This document shows, in pieces, positions 16,289-24,855 of a stretch of 64,000 nt of DNA (positions within the stretch are counted from its first letter, which is position 1; every line of letters begins with the position of its first letter). The notes under the pieces are model-generated. The model had not been told where the DNA came from. It saw only the letters and a program-made list of their open reading frames with translations, and did no database searches. Source of the stretch: an uncultured Lachnospiraceae bacterium (GTDB lineage Bacteria; Bacillota; Clostridia; Lachnospirales; Lachnospiraceae); assembly GCA_910585965.1 (NCBI GenBank), contig CAJUHH010000001.1, forward strand, positions 404,184 through 468,183, read 5' to 3'. The position numbers were made by a program, and so were the translations under genes.

Positions 16289-18522
16289 GCAGGATGACTA
16301 CGGCGGCAGAGGTTGAGCGGGAGTATGGAGTACCTGCAAAGACTGTCTATTATGCTGTCAAAAGATTTCATATCAAATATCAGATGCTGGGTGGAGCTGT
16401 ATCTATTGCATTGCAGGATGCGGAGCCAATCGTGTTTGATTACCATGCAAAACAGGACAGCTATACATGGCAGGAGGTAGCAAAGAAATTTTATGTTTCC
16501 CCAAGTAACCAGCAGTTAAAAAAGATAATTGATTCCATCCTTCCGCATTACTGTCTGGCCAGTGGAACTTATTATCCGATAAGGGATGTGGAGGAGGTGA
16601 TAAACCATTTGGAGTATTACCATATTAAAAAATATAAAGATAAATATTACTATCTGGAAGGTGGCAGGGAAGATTTTTATATTACAAATTATTTTACCAT
16701 TTCTGAACTTAAGCAAGCATTCAGACAAAAGTATGAAATGGAAATGAAACTTTGTAATTTCAGAAAAATCGAAAGCCAGCTAAAGAAAGAATATCCCGTG
16801 GAAAAAGTAAGTTTGTTCGGATTCCCTGAATATATGATTTCATTAGAGTATATGGGACAGCTCATGGAAGATTACCATCGTTATTATACAGTAAAAGAAA
16901 TAGAAGATCCTTATGACAGGTATGAACAGGAAATAAATAATCTTGGCAGCGGAAAAAGAATGCTTGTCGGGACGTTAAAGCTTTTCGATACATTTGCAAA
17001 CTGTCAGTTGGGAAATACAAAAAATCAGATGCAGAAGGTGAAAACATTAACGGCGTTATGGAAATACCTGCTGAATACATTGGATAAAGAAATTTATCTA
17101 TATCAAAATGAGGAAATATGCGGGCTGATAAAGAGTGCCAGTATCGGACAGCGGGAATATGCGGAACTGTGCCTGTTCCTGAAATATGTTGTTGGTGGAG
17201 AGGAGAATTGTGCTTTTGATATAAGATTATCCCCTAAAAGGGAAGCAAAGGTAAAAACAAAAGAGGATTTTTATACGGAAGATGAATGGGAAGGATATGT
17301 GAATTTCATCTTTGATATAGATCTGCATATTGAAAAGGCATTTGATAGCCCTCTTTATGCTAAATACTGGCTGTACTGCATGCTGCAGTGTTCCCTTGCA
17401 TGGAGAGTAGGGGACATTTTAAATATGCCCGCCCTGCAGATACAAGATATCGAAAAATACACACTGGAATGGTTTAGCCTGAACGAGTTTACTTATGCTT
17501 CTGCCTGGAAGATCATCAATACTGCAAAAAAATTCATAGAGCAGGACAGAGTGGGGAAAACAGGAGCAAAAAGGCACTTTATCATCCTAAACAGTTTTGC
17601 GGTTGCTACGGCAATAGGATTTATTATCTGCGAGAGGCACAGGCAAGATGCAGGAGATATATGCCTGTTCGAGAAGTTCTGGCTGAATTATAAAACAATG
17701 GTAAATCAGCTTGGCTCTGAAATAAAAGGTTTTTCCAACCTGAAAGCAACAAGGACGATCCTTTCTTTTGCAAACGAGACGGCTTCCCGCATGGATTATT
17801 CGGGAAGGGCAGTAAATATTGCTTCTTATATGCGGTCCCATATGGCAGATAAAAGTGGTTTTTCTGATATGACAGTAACTTATTTGAAAAGTTCTTTTGA
17901 TGAAAGGGAACTGCTTTCCCTGCCAGCAAGGATGGGGGAACTTGGCCTGTTCGGATGGCTCTATAATGAAATCCTGACGGCCATGGACGAAAAATCGAAA
18001 CCCCATAGGGAAGAAATGATCGGAGTTATCAGGGAAGATATTGCGCCTGCCAGACTGGAAGGATATTCTGGATATTTACTGCAGGAGCAGAAAAAGAGGT
18101 CGGAGATTGTAGCAGAAATTATGGGGTATGAAAAGGACAGTTTAAGGGAACTGTGTGCGGGGCTGAAAAACGGGAAGAAGCAGGGGAAAAAAGAGGATAT
18201 TTACTGTATAAGGCCGAACTGCCCATATCCGACATCACAGAACTGTGAGCTGTGCGGATATGCTGTTCCGTCTGTCCATGCAATACATGTGGTAGGGCAG
18301 GAAGCATCAGGCCTGCTGGACAGGCTGATAAGCGGGAAGGGGACTGGGAGGGACAGGGAAAGATATTCTTTCCAGCTGTTTAAGCTGCTGACAATCCTAA
18401 AAGAAGCAAAGGATGAATTCGGAAGGGAATTTGTATCTGTATTTGCGGATTATGGAGCAATTGGGAAGAAACTGGAAGAGCTGCAGAACATAAAGAAAGG
18501 GGTGGAGGAATGGGAGCAGTAA
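16285..18522 (+). CDS. Large tyrosine-recombinase-like protein 2 of the trio
   Basis: This 745-aa protein has an Arg motif LAWRVGDILNMP (near residue 371) that matches box I of tyrosine recombinases. A Cys cluster C-(5)-C-(8)-C-(2)-C (CIRPNCPYPTSQNCELCGY, near 640-660) resembles the zinc-finger-like tail of Tn554 TnpB-type proteins and of recombinase 3 here. The catalytic Tyr is not certain by eye. The N-terminal about 70 residues look HTH-like (EVEREYGVPAKTVYYAVKRF). It starts at the ATGA overlap with gene 1. It probably acts as a complex with its neighbours; this is inferred from RIT/Tn554 elements. Confidence 0.65.
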   Translation: MSRMTTAAEVEREYGVPAKTVYYAVKRFHIKYQMLGGAVSIALQDAEPIVFDYHAKQDSYTWQEVAKKFYVSPSNQQLKKIIDSILPHYCLASGTYYPIRDVEEVINHLEYYHIKKYKDKYYYLEGGREDFYITNYFTISELKQAFRQKYEMEMKLCNFRKIESQLKKEYPVEKVSLFGFPEYMISLEYMGQLMEDYHRYYTVKEIEDPYDRYEQEINNLGSGKRMLVGTLKLFDTFANCQLGNTKNQMQKVKTLTALWKYLLNTLDKEIYLYQNEEICGLIKSASIGQREYAELCLFLKYVVGGEENCAFDIRLSPKREAKVKTKEDFYTEDEWEGYVNFIFDIDLHIEKAFDSPLYAKYWLYCMLQCSLAWRVGDILNMPALQIQDIEKYTLEWFSLNEFTYASAWKIINTAKKFIEQDRVGKTGAKRHFIILNSFAVATAIGFIICERHRQDAGDICLFEKFWLNYKTMVNQLGSEIKGFSNLKATRTILSFANETASRMDYSGRAVNIASYMRSHMADKSGFSDMTVTYLKSSFDERELLSLPARMGELGLFGWLYNEILTAMDEKSKPHREEMIGVIREDIAPARLEGYSGYLLQEQKKRSEIVAEIMGYEKDSLRELCAGLKNGKKQGKKEDIYCIRPNCPYPTSQNCELCGYAVPSVHAIHVVGQEASGLLDRLISGKGTGRDRERYSFQLFKLLTILKEAKDEFGREFVSVFADYGAIGKKLEELQNIKKGVEEWEQ

Positions 18523-20147
18523 CGGACGGAATGAACATTATAAATTATATGGAGAATGGCGGCCAGGATTATCTGCTGGTGCATTATAAAATAGCGGATG
18601 GCCTTTCGGATGAAAAATATAGGGAAATATTCCAGAACCTGAAAGAAGAGGGGGTTCTCATAAACAGCCATTATGATGATGTGGAATGGGTGTTAAAGGG
18701 AAATGATGGGAGAAAGTTTTATGTGAGATTTGATACGGATAGCGGCGCTGTATGGAACGATAGGTTAAAGCACTTTGCCCTGCTGAAACTGGATATGCAG
18801 AAGGCAGATATCCATTCCACAAGTGTTAATATAAAGAGAATTATGAACGAACTGTCTGAAACAGATTACCTGAATGCTGACCTGATTCCCGCATACAGGG
18901 AGAAGATTGGAAAATATGACAGGAGCAGAAGAATATATCTGTCCGCTTTAGGGGAATTTCTGGCATTTATCGGCGGGGAAGATGCGAAAAAATATTTAAA
19001 TGTAATCAGTGGCGTTCCGCAGATATATTCAGTAAGGCCAAGGGATCTTCCATGTTATCAGAGTATTCTTCTTTTTGATTATGTAATTAATGATTTCATA
19101 CAACGGACAGGCATAAAAGAAAAAGCAAGGTATTATCCAGTGCTGATATGGTGGAAGATATCCAGTGTGATACCGCTGCGCCCAGGCGAGGTGTATCAGC
19201 TTCCAAGGGCTTGCATTTGCGAGAAAAATGGAAAATGCTATATCCATATTGAAAGGGTAAAAAATAAGTATAAACGGAAACAGTATTCAAGCCCTATTGT
19301 CAAAGATTTTGAAATCGGCAGGGATATTTATTCTATGATCAGGGATTACATAGATTATGCAGACAAGATTGCAGGTGACAAAACGGAATACCTTTTTTCC
19401 ATCCAGACATTAAGAGAAACGGCGGGTTTAAAGCCAAAGGACGATGATGTGGAAAGGCTTACCCATGTCACGATGCAGACCATCTACAGCCATTTCAAAA
19501 AAGAAGTCATTGAACAGGAATATGGCTATCATGTTGTCCCGTTGGGGCAGAGGCAGGGTGAAAACGACATTGAAGATGTAAAGATGGGAGATGTGCGTCA
19601 CCTTGCTATTATTAACCTGATGATGATGGGATACAATCCTCTCTACATCATGGAGCTTGCAGGGCACCATAAACTGAATACGCAGATGGGATATTACAAC
19701 CATGTGGATACGTTTGCAACTGCGAAATCACATGTATTAAAAGAAATGATAAAGAAAGCAAAGAATAACCTGAATTTTGAAGATTATGGAGGCGGTGAGT
19801 ATGTGCTACAGAAAAATAAGTTAGGAGCTTCCTATTATGAGCTGCCGTTAGTTTTTGACGGGAAGGGCAGATGCAGGAGCAGAAATTTCCCTTATGAGTG
19901 TGTTTATACAGAATGTATTTTCTGCCCGCATTTTATTCCAGAAAGGAATTTAAGCAGGGAATACTATGATGCACTGAGAGAAGAAAATGAAAAAGATCTG
20001 GAAGCACTGCAGATGGAACTGAAGCTGCTTATGGCAGACAGTATTGATAACAGAAAATTTGAAAAAGTGGGAAAGAAAATCGGAGTCACCTTAAACCAGA
20101 AAATATTGATTCATGCGTACCAGCATTTACGGGAGGAAATGGAATGA
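18510..20147 (+). CDS. Tyrosine recombinase 3 of the trio
   Basis: This 545-aa protein has the most canonical catalytic domain of the three: PLRPGEVYQLPRA (Arg I near residue 222), GDVRHLAIINLMMMGY (the DLRH-like block near 360) and MELAGHHKLNTQMGYYNHV (GH..T..Y..H with the nucleophile Tyr near 393-398). A Cys cluster follows (ECVYTECIFCPHF), then a C-terminal coiled coil. The start at 18510 overlaps the previous gene by 13 bp; ATG 18531 is an alternative. It is coupled to the next gene by ATGA. Confidence 0.8.
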   Translation: MGAVTDGMNIINYMENGGQDYLLVHYKIADGLSDEKYREIFQNLKEEGVLINSHYDDVEWVLKGNDGRKFYVRFDTDSGAVWNDRLKHFALLKLDMQKADIHSTSVNIKRIMNELSETDYLNADLIPAYREKIGKYDRSRRIYLSALGEFLAFIGGEDAKKYLNVISGVPQIYSVRPRDLPCYQSILLFDYVINDFIQRTGIKEKARYYPVLIWWKISSVIPLRPGEVYQLPRACICEKNGKCYIHIERVKNKYKRKQYSSPIVKDFEIGRDIYSMIRDYIDYADKIAGDKTEYLFSIQTLRETAGLKPKDDDVERLTHVTMQTIYSHFKKEVIEQEYGYHVVPLGQRQGENDIEDVKMGDVRHLAIINLMMMGYNPLYIMELAGHHKLNTQMGYYNHVDTFATAKSHVLKEMIKKAKNNLNFEDYGGGEYVLQKNKLGASYYELPLVFDGKGRCRSRNFPYECVYTECIFCPHFIPERNLSREYYDALREENEKDLEALQMELKLLMADSIDNRKFEKVGKKIGVTLNQKILIHAYQHLREEME

Positions 20148-20710
20148 ATGGAAGACCGCAGATATATACAGATGAATATCTGGATGAAAAACTGAATGAT
20201 TTTATAAAAAAATATCCAGACAGGACGATCAGCTACCCTGAACTGGAAAAGCATACGGGAGTGCCGAAGCATATCTGGAAATACAGAAAAGCTGATATTA
20301 TCAGGAGTTATAACAAAAATAGGAATAATAAAGCACCTGAACCATCAGGGAGAACTGTGCTTCCGTCAGCAGACGATGTCATGGCAAAATACGGGGACAG
20401 GCCTGAACTTTTAAGAACCTATATTGGAAGGCTGCTGGAACTTCTGGCAAAGGCAGACAGCTATAAAAATGAAGAAAGAACCATACAGGAGCTGGAGCAG
20501 GAATACCAGTCCCAGATAGAAGAACTGGCTGTAAAAAACAGACAGCAGGAAAAGACAATAAAACAGCTGAATAAGACATTGGGGCAGATGATGCTGGATT
20601 CACAGTACCCTGACAGACGAAAAGCAGAAGGGATTAAAGAGAATGTCCTCGAATTTTCGCCTGAAAACAGAAAGAAATATAGGGACCTGCTGGACGGGTT
20701 CTCGCTTTAA
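20144..20710 (+). CDS. Small coiled-coil protein of the recombinase cassette (TnpC-like position)
   Basis: This 188-aa protein has an N-terminal about 60 residues that look like a DNA-binding helix set (TISYPELEKHTGVPKHIWKY). A long coiled coil over residues about 95-155 is rich in Glu, Gln and Lys, and a short C-terminal tail follows. It starts at an ATGA overlap with recombinase 3, behind GGGAGG. By position and shape it corresponds to TnpC of Tn554, which influences insertion orientation and efficiency; sequence homology is not evident by eye. Confidence 0.6.
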   Translation: MNGRPQIYTDEYLDEKLNDFIKKYPDRTISYPELEKHTGVPKHIWKYRKADIIRSYNKNRNNKAPEPSGRTVLPSADDVMAKYGDRPELLRTYIGRLLELLAKADSYKNEERTIQELEQEYQSQIEELAVKNRQQEKTIKQLNKTLGQMMLDSQYPDRRKAEGIKENVLEFSPENRKKYRDLLDGFSL

Positions 20711-20869
20711 GGAAATTTGGGCAAAAAATAAAATAATAAGCTACAAAATAAAATGAAAACAACAGAAAATAAAATATTATGACATAATATGCCACAGATT
20801 AAAATAAATGAACAGGCAGCTGCAGGGTAAGGCAGCTGCCACAATATCAAAAGAGAAAGGAAGGATAGA
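20711..20869 (+). repeat. AAAATAAAAT-type iterated motif and palindromic hairpin
   Basis: Directly after the coiled-coil gene, versions of AAAATAAAAT recur four to five times within about 90 bp. A perfect inverted repeat GGCAGCTGC/GCAGCTGCC (20,815-20,840) follows. There is no U-run for termination. Iterated motifs next to recombinase genes can be binding sites, but this could also be ordinary AT-rich leader DNA. Confidence 0.35.
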
Positions 20870-20875
20870 TTGCAA

Positions 20876-21781
20876 ATGCAGTTTAATATAAAAGATGCGA
20901 AACAGAGGGAGAAACTGCTCTGTGAAATCGTGTATTACATAATGACCATAGGGTATAAGGATATGAGGAAGTTCCTGCATATCCCCGCCGACTATGTGAC
21001 GGAGGGAGGCTTTGAACTTGGCAGGATATGGGCGGAGCTGCAGGATTTATATAACCAGAACCAGTTGACAGAGGAAGAAATAAGGTTCCTTTTAAAGATA
21101 AGGATGCAGCTTACCGATTCCCCGCAGAAGGATTTAGGGATATGGCTTGACAGGGCAGATGAAGTGGAAAAGTATTTTAAAGCACACGGTACGTTGTCCA
21201 TGCCGAACACTACTTTATTCCGTGATGGGGCAAGCATGTTCCAGTGGGTGCATCAGCAGAAGAAGGTGCAGAAGCAGTGTGGGCTTTCCAAATACCAGAA
21301 GGAACGCTTAGAAAGCATGGGAATTCAGTGGATAAAGCCAAAGAAAGTGACGGGATGGGAGGAAGGATACCAGTATGCGAAGCAGTTTTTTGAAGAAAAC
21401 GGGCATCTGTTTGTTCCTAATAAATATTCTGCCCCTGACGGGTTTGCGCTTGGGAAATGGATTCAGGAGCAGCGGAATAGATACCTTGGGCTGTCCAGAT
21501 GGGAAATCAGCGATGAAAAAATCGACATGCTGGAAGATATAGGGATGTTTTGGGAAGACATCCAGAATGCAGAATGGGACTGGTTTGTCGGGCTGCTTAG
21601 GGAGTGCATCAGGAAGACAAAGAAGCCGTTTACGATTCATAGAAATTATAGGTATAAAAATTACCCGCTTGGGGAGAAAGTGGGTAATGCCATTGAACAG
21701 TACGGGAACGGAAGGCTGACAAAGGAACAGGAGAAAGATATTAGGAAGGCAGGGTTTCAGTTTAATATACACATTAGATAA
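20876..21781 (+). CDS. Helicase-associated (HA) repeat protein without helicase
   Basis: This 301-aa protein has at least two HA-like repeats (PF03457 pattern: GW..GY..A..F...GH..VP..Y...DG..LG.WI..QR). The clearest is at about residues 160-225 (GWEEGYQYAKQFFEENGHLF, then GFALGKWIQEQRNRY). An earlier copy contains HGTLSMPNTTLF and MFQWVHQQKKVQK. HA domains are small nucleic-acid-binding helical units usually at the end of helicases; here they stand alone. TTG 20870 is an alternative start. It is probably part of the recombinase cassette, as an accessory DNA-binding protein. Confidence 0.65.
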   Translation: MQFNIKDAKQREKLLCEIVYYIMTIGYKDMRKFLHIPADYVTEGGFELGRIWAELQDLYNQNQLTEEEIRFLLKIRMQLTDSPQKDLGIWLDRADEVEKYFKAHGTLSMPNTTLFRDGASMFQWVHQQKKVQKQCGLSKYQKERLESMGIQWIKPKKVTGWEEGYQYAKQFFEENGHLFVPNKYSAPDGFALGKWIQEQRNRYLGLSRWEISDEKIDMLEDIGMFWEDIQNAEWDWFVGLLRECIRKTKKPFTIHRNYRYKNYPLGEKVGNAIEQYGNGRLTKEQEKDIRKAGFQFNIHIR

Positions 21782-21871
21782 TATTATTTAAATTATATTT
21801 TACAATAATGTGTCTGCATACTCGATAAAAAAGAGAAGATTATCTATATTCTCTTTTTTATTATGTAGTGT

Positions 21872-22657
21872 TTATTTAAAAATAAATTGTTGCGTATTTT
21901 CTGCTTTTATGATACTAGTTGACAGTAAACTTATGTATGTTAACATTGATGCAAGTACAAAGATAGCCATTATTAAAGTTATAAGCTTGTATGAAAGAAT
22001 ACATAATCCACTTGCTTTTTTCGGCCTCATCATTATTGAAAGTACGCTTAAAAAAGAGAAAACTGTTATTAATATAGGTAAAAAAAATTCATAATTGTAT
22101 AGCATAAGTTCTTTTTTTGTATTACTTATTCCAACTAGTCTAAAATCATAGAATATATCACTTGCTTGGTTTGTTATTAATGTGAGTGTAAAAAATTCAT
22201 CTGCATTTATTAAAAAGGGGCTTATTAATAGACGGTTATCTTTAATTTCTAATTTTGATGCAATTTCTTCCCGCACATTTTTAGAGGTTGCATTAGGAAT
22301 AGAAGCATCATATAAAATAGTATTTTCACTAAACGATATTTCAAACATATCGCTTTTGAAACTGTCTTCTGTTATTTCCTGATTACCAGTATTTGAAATT
22401 GTTATTTTTATGACATGCGGGTTAAGTATCTCTTTGTCATTATAATATACTGTAATATGTTGATTAATATCTAATTTATCTATTCCATTTTTAGTAAAAA
22501 AATCATATTGTGATTCTTGTATAGTTATTTCTGTTCTATCTTGAAAATAGGATGTAATACAAATGGTAGCAATAATGGTAATTATAAGGATAATTATAGT
22601 CATATAACCTGAAGGTTTTTTTAAATAATCTAAAAGAGATTCATGTCTTTCGTTCAT
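21872..22657 (-). CDS. Membrane protein with extracytoplasmic domain
   Basis: This 261-aa protein has one N-terminal membrane helix (MTIIILIITIIATICITSYF), then about 150 residues outside the membrane core with beta-rich sequence (HVIKITISNTGNQEITEDSF). Two C-terminal membrane helices follow (EFFLPILITVFSFLSVLSIM and LITLIMAIFVLASMLTYISL). No family recognised. The start at 22657 follows AAGGGGAAAAT. It is a single-gene minus-strand unit beside the structured RNA at 22.8-23.2 kb. Confidence 0.65.
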   Translation of the reverse strand: MNERHESLLDYLKKPSGYMTIIILIITIIATICITSYFQDRTEITIQESQYDFFTKNGIDKLDINQHITVYYNDKEILNPHVIKITISNTGNQEITEDSFKSDMFEISFSENTILYDASIPNATSKNVREEIASKLEIKDNRLLISPFLINADEFFTLTLITNQASDIFYDFRLVGISNTKKELMLYNYEFFLPILITVFSFLSVLSIMMRPKKASGLCILSYKLITLIMAIFVLASMLTYISLLSTSIIKAENTQQFIFK

Positions 22658-22807
22658 ATTTTCCCCTTGCAAATGCAGTATTCTATATATATATTATATT
22701 TTTTATAAATAATTGTCAAATTTTCCTTTTTAAAAATATAATGAAATAATTTGTAGATTTTAATGTGGATTAGAAAATAGAAAAGTGTATTTTATTAATA
22801 TAGCATT

Positions 22808-22836
22808 TTGCCTAGATAGGATTAAAAAGTTAAAAC
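22808..22836 (+). promoter_or_regulatory. Candidate promoter of the structured RNA
   Basis: TTGCCT and TAAAAC are separated by 17 bp. It is a moderate match, placed just before the highly structured region. There is no gene it could serve other than that RNA. Confidence 0.35.
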
Positions 22837-22842
22837 TCCATA

Positions 22843-23160
22843 TAAGTTCCCAAACGGGTCGAGCGTATCTCAAATAAAAAATGTGGGGATTGTCCAGCGG
22901 ACGATTCCCATATTTTTTATGGCCCTGACCAAGGTTGTCCGCTTGCGGGCAAATTGTTTCTGTTTACAGAAACAATTTCCTTGGTAGTGGAGCAGTGCGG
23001 AACGGAAAGGGTGAGACAATCTGTCCATGATTTTCCCGCTTGCGGGGAAAGCATAGATTGGCGAGACCCGTTCCCTAACGTAGAGCTATAAGGTCAGGCT
23101 TTATAAGAAAAGGGATTGGAATTACTTCATCAGAAGTGGATACCCTTTTCTTGATTCGGC
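22843..23160 (+). ncRNA. Candidate structured noncoding RNA of unknown class
   Basis: About 300 bases form nested stems. A first hairpin (22,878-22,918) has an AAAAAT...ATTTTTT base. A multibranched unit is closed by CCTGACC (22,924) with GGTCAGG (23,092). Inside it are arm 1, closed by CCAAGG/CCTTGG and holding CCGCTTGCGG and AAATTGTTTCTG/CAGAAACAATTT, and arm 2, closed by GGAACGG/CCGTTCC and holding GGGT/ACCC, CAATCT/AGATTG and TTTCCCGC/GCGGGGAAA. An intrinsic terminator follows (AAGAAAAGGG/CCCTTTTCTT). Several G-U pairs work only on the plus strand, which argues for RNA rather than a DNA palindrome. An origin of transfer is the main alternative. Confidence 0.6.
23107..23157 (+). terminator. 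Terminator at the 3' end of the structured RNA
   Basis: AAGAAAAGGG pairs with CCCTTTTCTT around an inner ACTTC/GAAGT hairpin; the descending arm supplies the U-rich tract. Confidence 0.65.
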
Positions 23161-23273
23161 AATAGACAAAAAATATTGAATTATTGGTAAAGAAAGACTA
23201 ACATATGATACATTTTTGATGATTATTAAAATTATAAATACATATATTATTATATAAGCAGAACTGCATATAA

Positions 23274-23297
23274 GGAAGGCAGCAGTGCCTGCCTTCC
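23274..23297 (-). terminator. Hairpin after small gene copy 1
   Basis: GGAAGGCAG/CTGCCTTCC stem on the minus strand followed by TTATATG. The U-tract is weak but the element is conserved at copy 3 (32,626). Confidence 0.5.
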
Positions 23298-23312
23298 AAG
23301 TGGCCAGCTTAT

Positions 23313-23483
23313 CTAAAAGCTGTTTAAATATAATTGTATAAGCACTTCATAGGACCTGCATCCGATGAAGTATTTAACTCTATTCAATGGGGTCGCAAGC
23401 GAACTATTAACCTCAAATTCTAGAGCTTTGCATTGCAGATACAATGCAAAATACAATTTATCATTTACTTGCTTCAAGCTCAT
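23313..23483 (-). CDS. 56-aa conserved small protein, copy 1
   Basis: This is the first of three paralogous 56-residue proteins in the window. It opens MSLKQVNDKLYFALYLQCKA and ends with a GCRSYEV-containing segment. Residues shared by all three are VNDKL (6-10), AL(D/E)FE (20-24), an Asn at 26, Arg and Tyr before (I/L)GCR (about 35-43), and YEV (45-47). There is no signal peptide or clear membrane helix. The Cys in GCR is invariant. AAGGGGG lies 8-14 bp before ATG 23483. The promoter TTGCAA-16-TAAAAT lies about 160 bp upstream with a structured leader between. I do not recognise the family; no function is claimed. Confidence 0.75.
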   Translation of the reverse strand: MSLKQVNDKLYFALYLQCKALEFEVNSSLATPLNRVKYFIGCRSYEVLIQLYLNSF

Positions 23484-23662
23484 GACAAATGCCCCCTTCT
23501 TTCACGCTGCCTATTGGCAGGCTAAGCAAAGATGTTCTTGTTTAAACAATTTAGCACTGTCCATGCATATACTCAAACATCAGTTGTTAAGAGTTACCAA
23601 AACTGTTAACAAAAGAAGGCAGATATATTTTATCATACCGAAGGCAGATTGCAATATAACAG
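23484..23662 (-). promoter_or_regulatory. Promoter and conserved structured leader of small gene copy 1
   Basis: Reading on the minus strand: TTGCAA-16-TAAAAT promoter (about 23,625-23,655), then GCCTTCTTTTGTTAA, then a TGTTTG/TGGACA hairpin, then CTGCCAATAGGCAG directly before GAAAGAAGGGGG and the start. CCTTCTTT is fully complementary to AAAGAAGG of the ribosome site. The same arrangement recurs at copy 3 with compensatory changes. The leader can therefore hide the ribosome site, a layout typical of translational riboregulators. Confidence 0.55.
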
Positions 23663-23701
23663 ATTTGCTTTTAACTTTAATATTAGGAAACATTTCGTGA
23701 T

Positions 23702-23911
23702 ATGGTTAGCCAGATATTGGAACTGGAACATAAAAAATATGTCAGGAGGCGGTTGCCTTTGCAACTGCAAAATACAATAAAAGAAACAGAAATTAATATG
23801 CTGATGGAAATGAAAACAGAGGGGATGCCAAGGCAGGCTATTATCAGGATAGCAAAAAAACATAACATACCAGAAGAAGAAATAGATAGGATTTTGGTGG
23901 GACAAGGGTAA
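23702..23911 (+). pseudogene. C-terminal fragment related to the primase-like protein
   Basis: The 69-codon frame lacks a ribosome site. It resembles the region near residue 480-560 of the 589-aa protein at 29,696: MVSQILELEHKKYV versus WVSHIVSARKAYE, then a Lys/Glu-rich helix, then M..(E/D)GM....I.RIAKK. It is best read as the remnant of a second copy. A terminator follows at 23,967. Like the full-length copy, it lies next to a 56-aa small gene. Confidence 0.5.
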
Positions 23912-23966
23912 CAGGACAGTTTTATCCGCGTCATCTGGTGCAATGCGGAAACCATAATTAATTTGG

Positions 23967-23989
23967 GCAGGGATATTTCCCTGCTTTTT
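23967..23989 (+). terminator. Terminator
   Basis: GCAGGGA/TTCCCTGC stem followed by five T residues. The rest of 23,912-24,241 holds the leader of the next gene, including a small CCTGC/GCAGG hairpin just before its ribosome site. Confidence 0.7.
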
Positions 23990-24241
23990 GTGTTTTTGTA
24001 TATCTTGTGTCGATATGCCTTTGGAATTGCTTTTGGGACAGCGGTATGAAACAGACATATCCGAAAAAAGCGGAGTACCGTCCGTAACATATAAGTAAAA
24101 ACAGATTTCAGGGCGGAAACCCCGCATGTTTTCTGTTAAAAAATATTTTTAGGGTAGTGCATAAAAATGTGATAATTCATGATAAGCAGTGTATGATACA
24201 TTATCCTGCAAAAAGCAGGCAGAAAAGGAGATTAAGTAAAT

Positions 24242-24769
24242 ATGAAAAATAGAAAACTGATAACAAAATTGACAGCGGCAGGAAGCATGGCGATGATGCT
24301 TATGCCTATGACAGCATTTGCAGGGGTGTCCGAGACACAGGGTGTGACACAAGAGGAAGCAGATGCTGGAACTACAAAGGATACGGATGTTTTATATTCA
24401 CAGAGTTCCACTTATTCCGTAATCATTCCCAAGCTGATTGTGCTTGACGGGCAGACAAAAGATTCTGACTATACAGTCAATGTAAAAGGGGATATTTCCT
24501 CTGACAAGCAGGTATCCGTAGCACCCCAGGATTCCATTGATTCCATAGAAGGCATCAATTTTTATATGAAGGACCAGGCAACTGCTGGAACAAAGAAAGC
24601 AGATGTGGAAGCAAACGTAACACAGGATGCAACTGTATGGTCCAGCGCGGAGGTATGCGTTGCCGACACAGGAACAACAAAGAATGGGAATGTGGCAGCA
24701 CCGACTATTACAGCTGGTTCTTGGAAGGGGACATTTACATTCAATGTTGCATTGCAGGATGCACAGTAA
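24242..24769 (+). CDS. Secreted surface-type protein
   Basis: This 175-aa protein has a Sec signal peptide (MKNRKLITKLTAAGSMAMML, cleavage expected after TAFA). A beta-rich domain follows: YSVIIPKLIVLDG, then YTVNVKGDISSDKQVSVAP, INFYMKDQAT and a C-terminal ITAGSWKGTFTFNVAL. The same domain forms the N-terminal part of the protein at 25,928 (RVTIPKTIVLG, VEGDIAANEQV, AGSWKGIFQM), so the two probably interact or share a receptor. No anchor is present; it is secreted or bound through partners. The start follows AAAAGGAGATTAAGTAA. Confidence 0.7.
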   Translation: MKNRKLITKLTAAGSMAMMLMPMTAFAGVSETQGVTQEEADAGTTKDTDVLYSQSSTYSVIIPKLIVLDGQTKDSDYTVNVKGDISSDKQVSVAPQDSIDSIEGINFYMKDQATAGTKKADVEANVTQDATVWSSAEVCVADTGTTKNGNVAAPTITAGSWKGTFTFNVALQDAQ

Positions 24770-24803
24770 TTTAAAAAACAGACAATTTTATATAGACTTA
24801 AAC

Positions 24804-24838
24804 AAGGGACGTTGGCATTTTGCAATGTCCCTTAATTT
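24804..24838 (+). terminator. Terminator or attenuator within the surface-protein operon
   Basis: AAGGGAC...GTCCCTT stem with a TTG/CAA inner pair, followed by AATTT. It lies between the secreted protein and the next gene and may limit downstream expression. Confidence 0.55.
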
Positions 24839-24855
24839 GAAGGAGGAAACAAGGT

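Larger units (their letters stand above)
15128..21781 (+). mobile_element. Three-recombinase cassette (Tn554/RIT-like)
   Basis: Four overlapping genes encode three tyrosine-recombinase-like proteins (386, 745 and 545 aa) and a 188-aa coiled-coil protein. A helicase-associated-repeat protein follows after 165 bp. Overlaps of 4, 13 and 4 bp show a single translationally coupled operon. The layout recalls Tn554 (TnpA, TnpB, small TnpC) and recombinase-in-trio elements, but the proteins are larger and there is one extra gene. The limits given are gene limits only; terminal repeats or insertion junctions were not found. Confidence 0.6.

Noticed and set aside
20869..22680. 13-bp direct repeat TTGCAAATGCAGT at 20,870 and 22,668 as possible element ends
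   Set aside because: One copy lies in the start region of a gene and the other in a leader; no inverted ends or junction signs support it.
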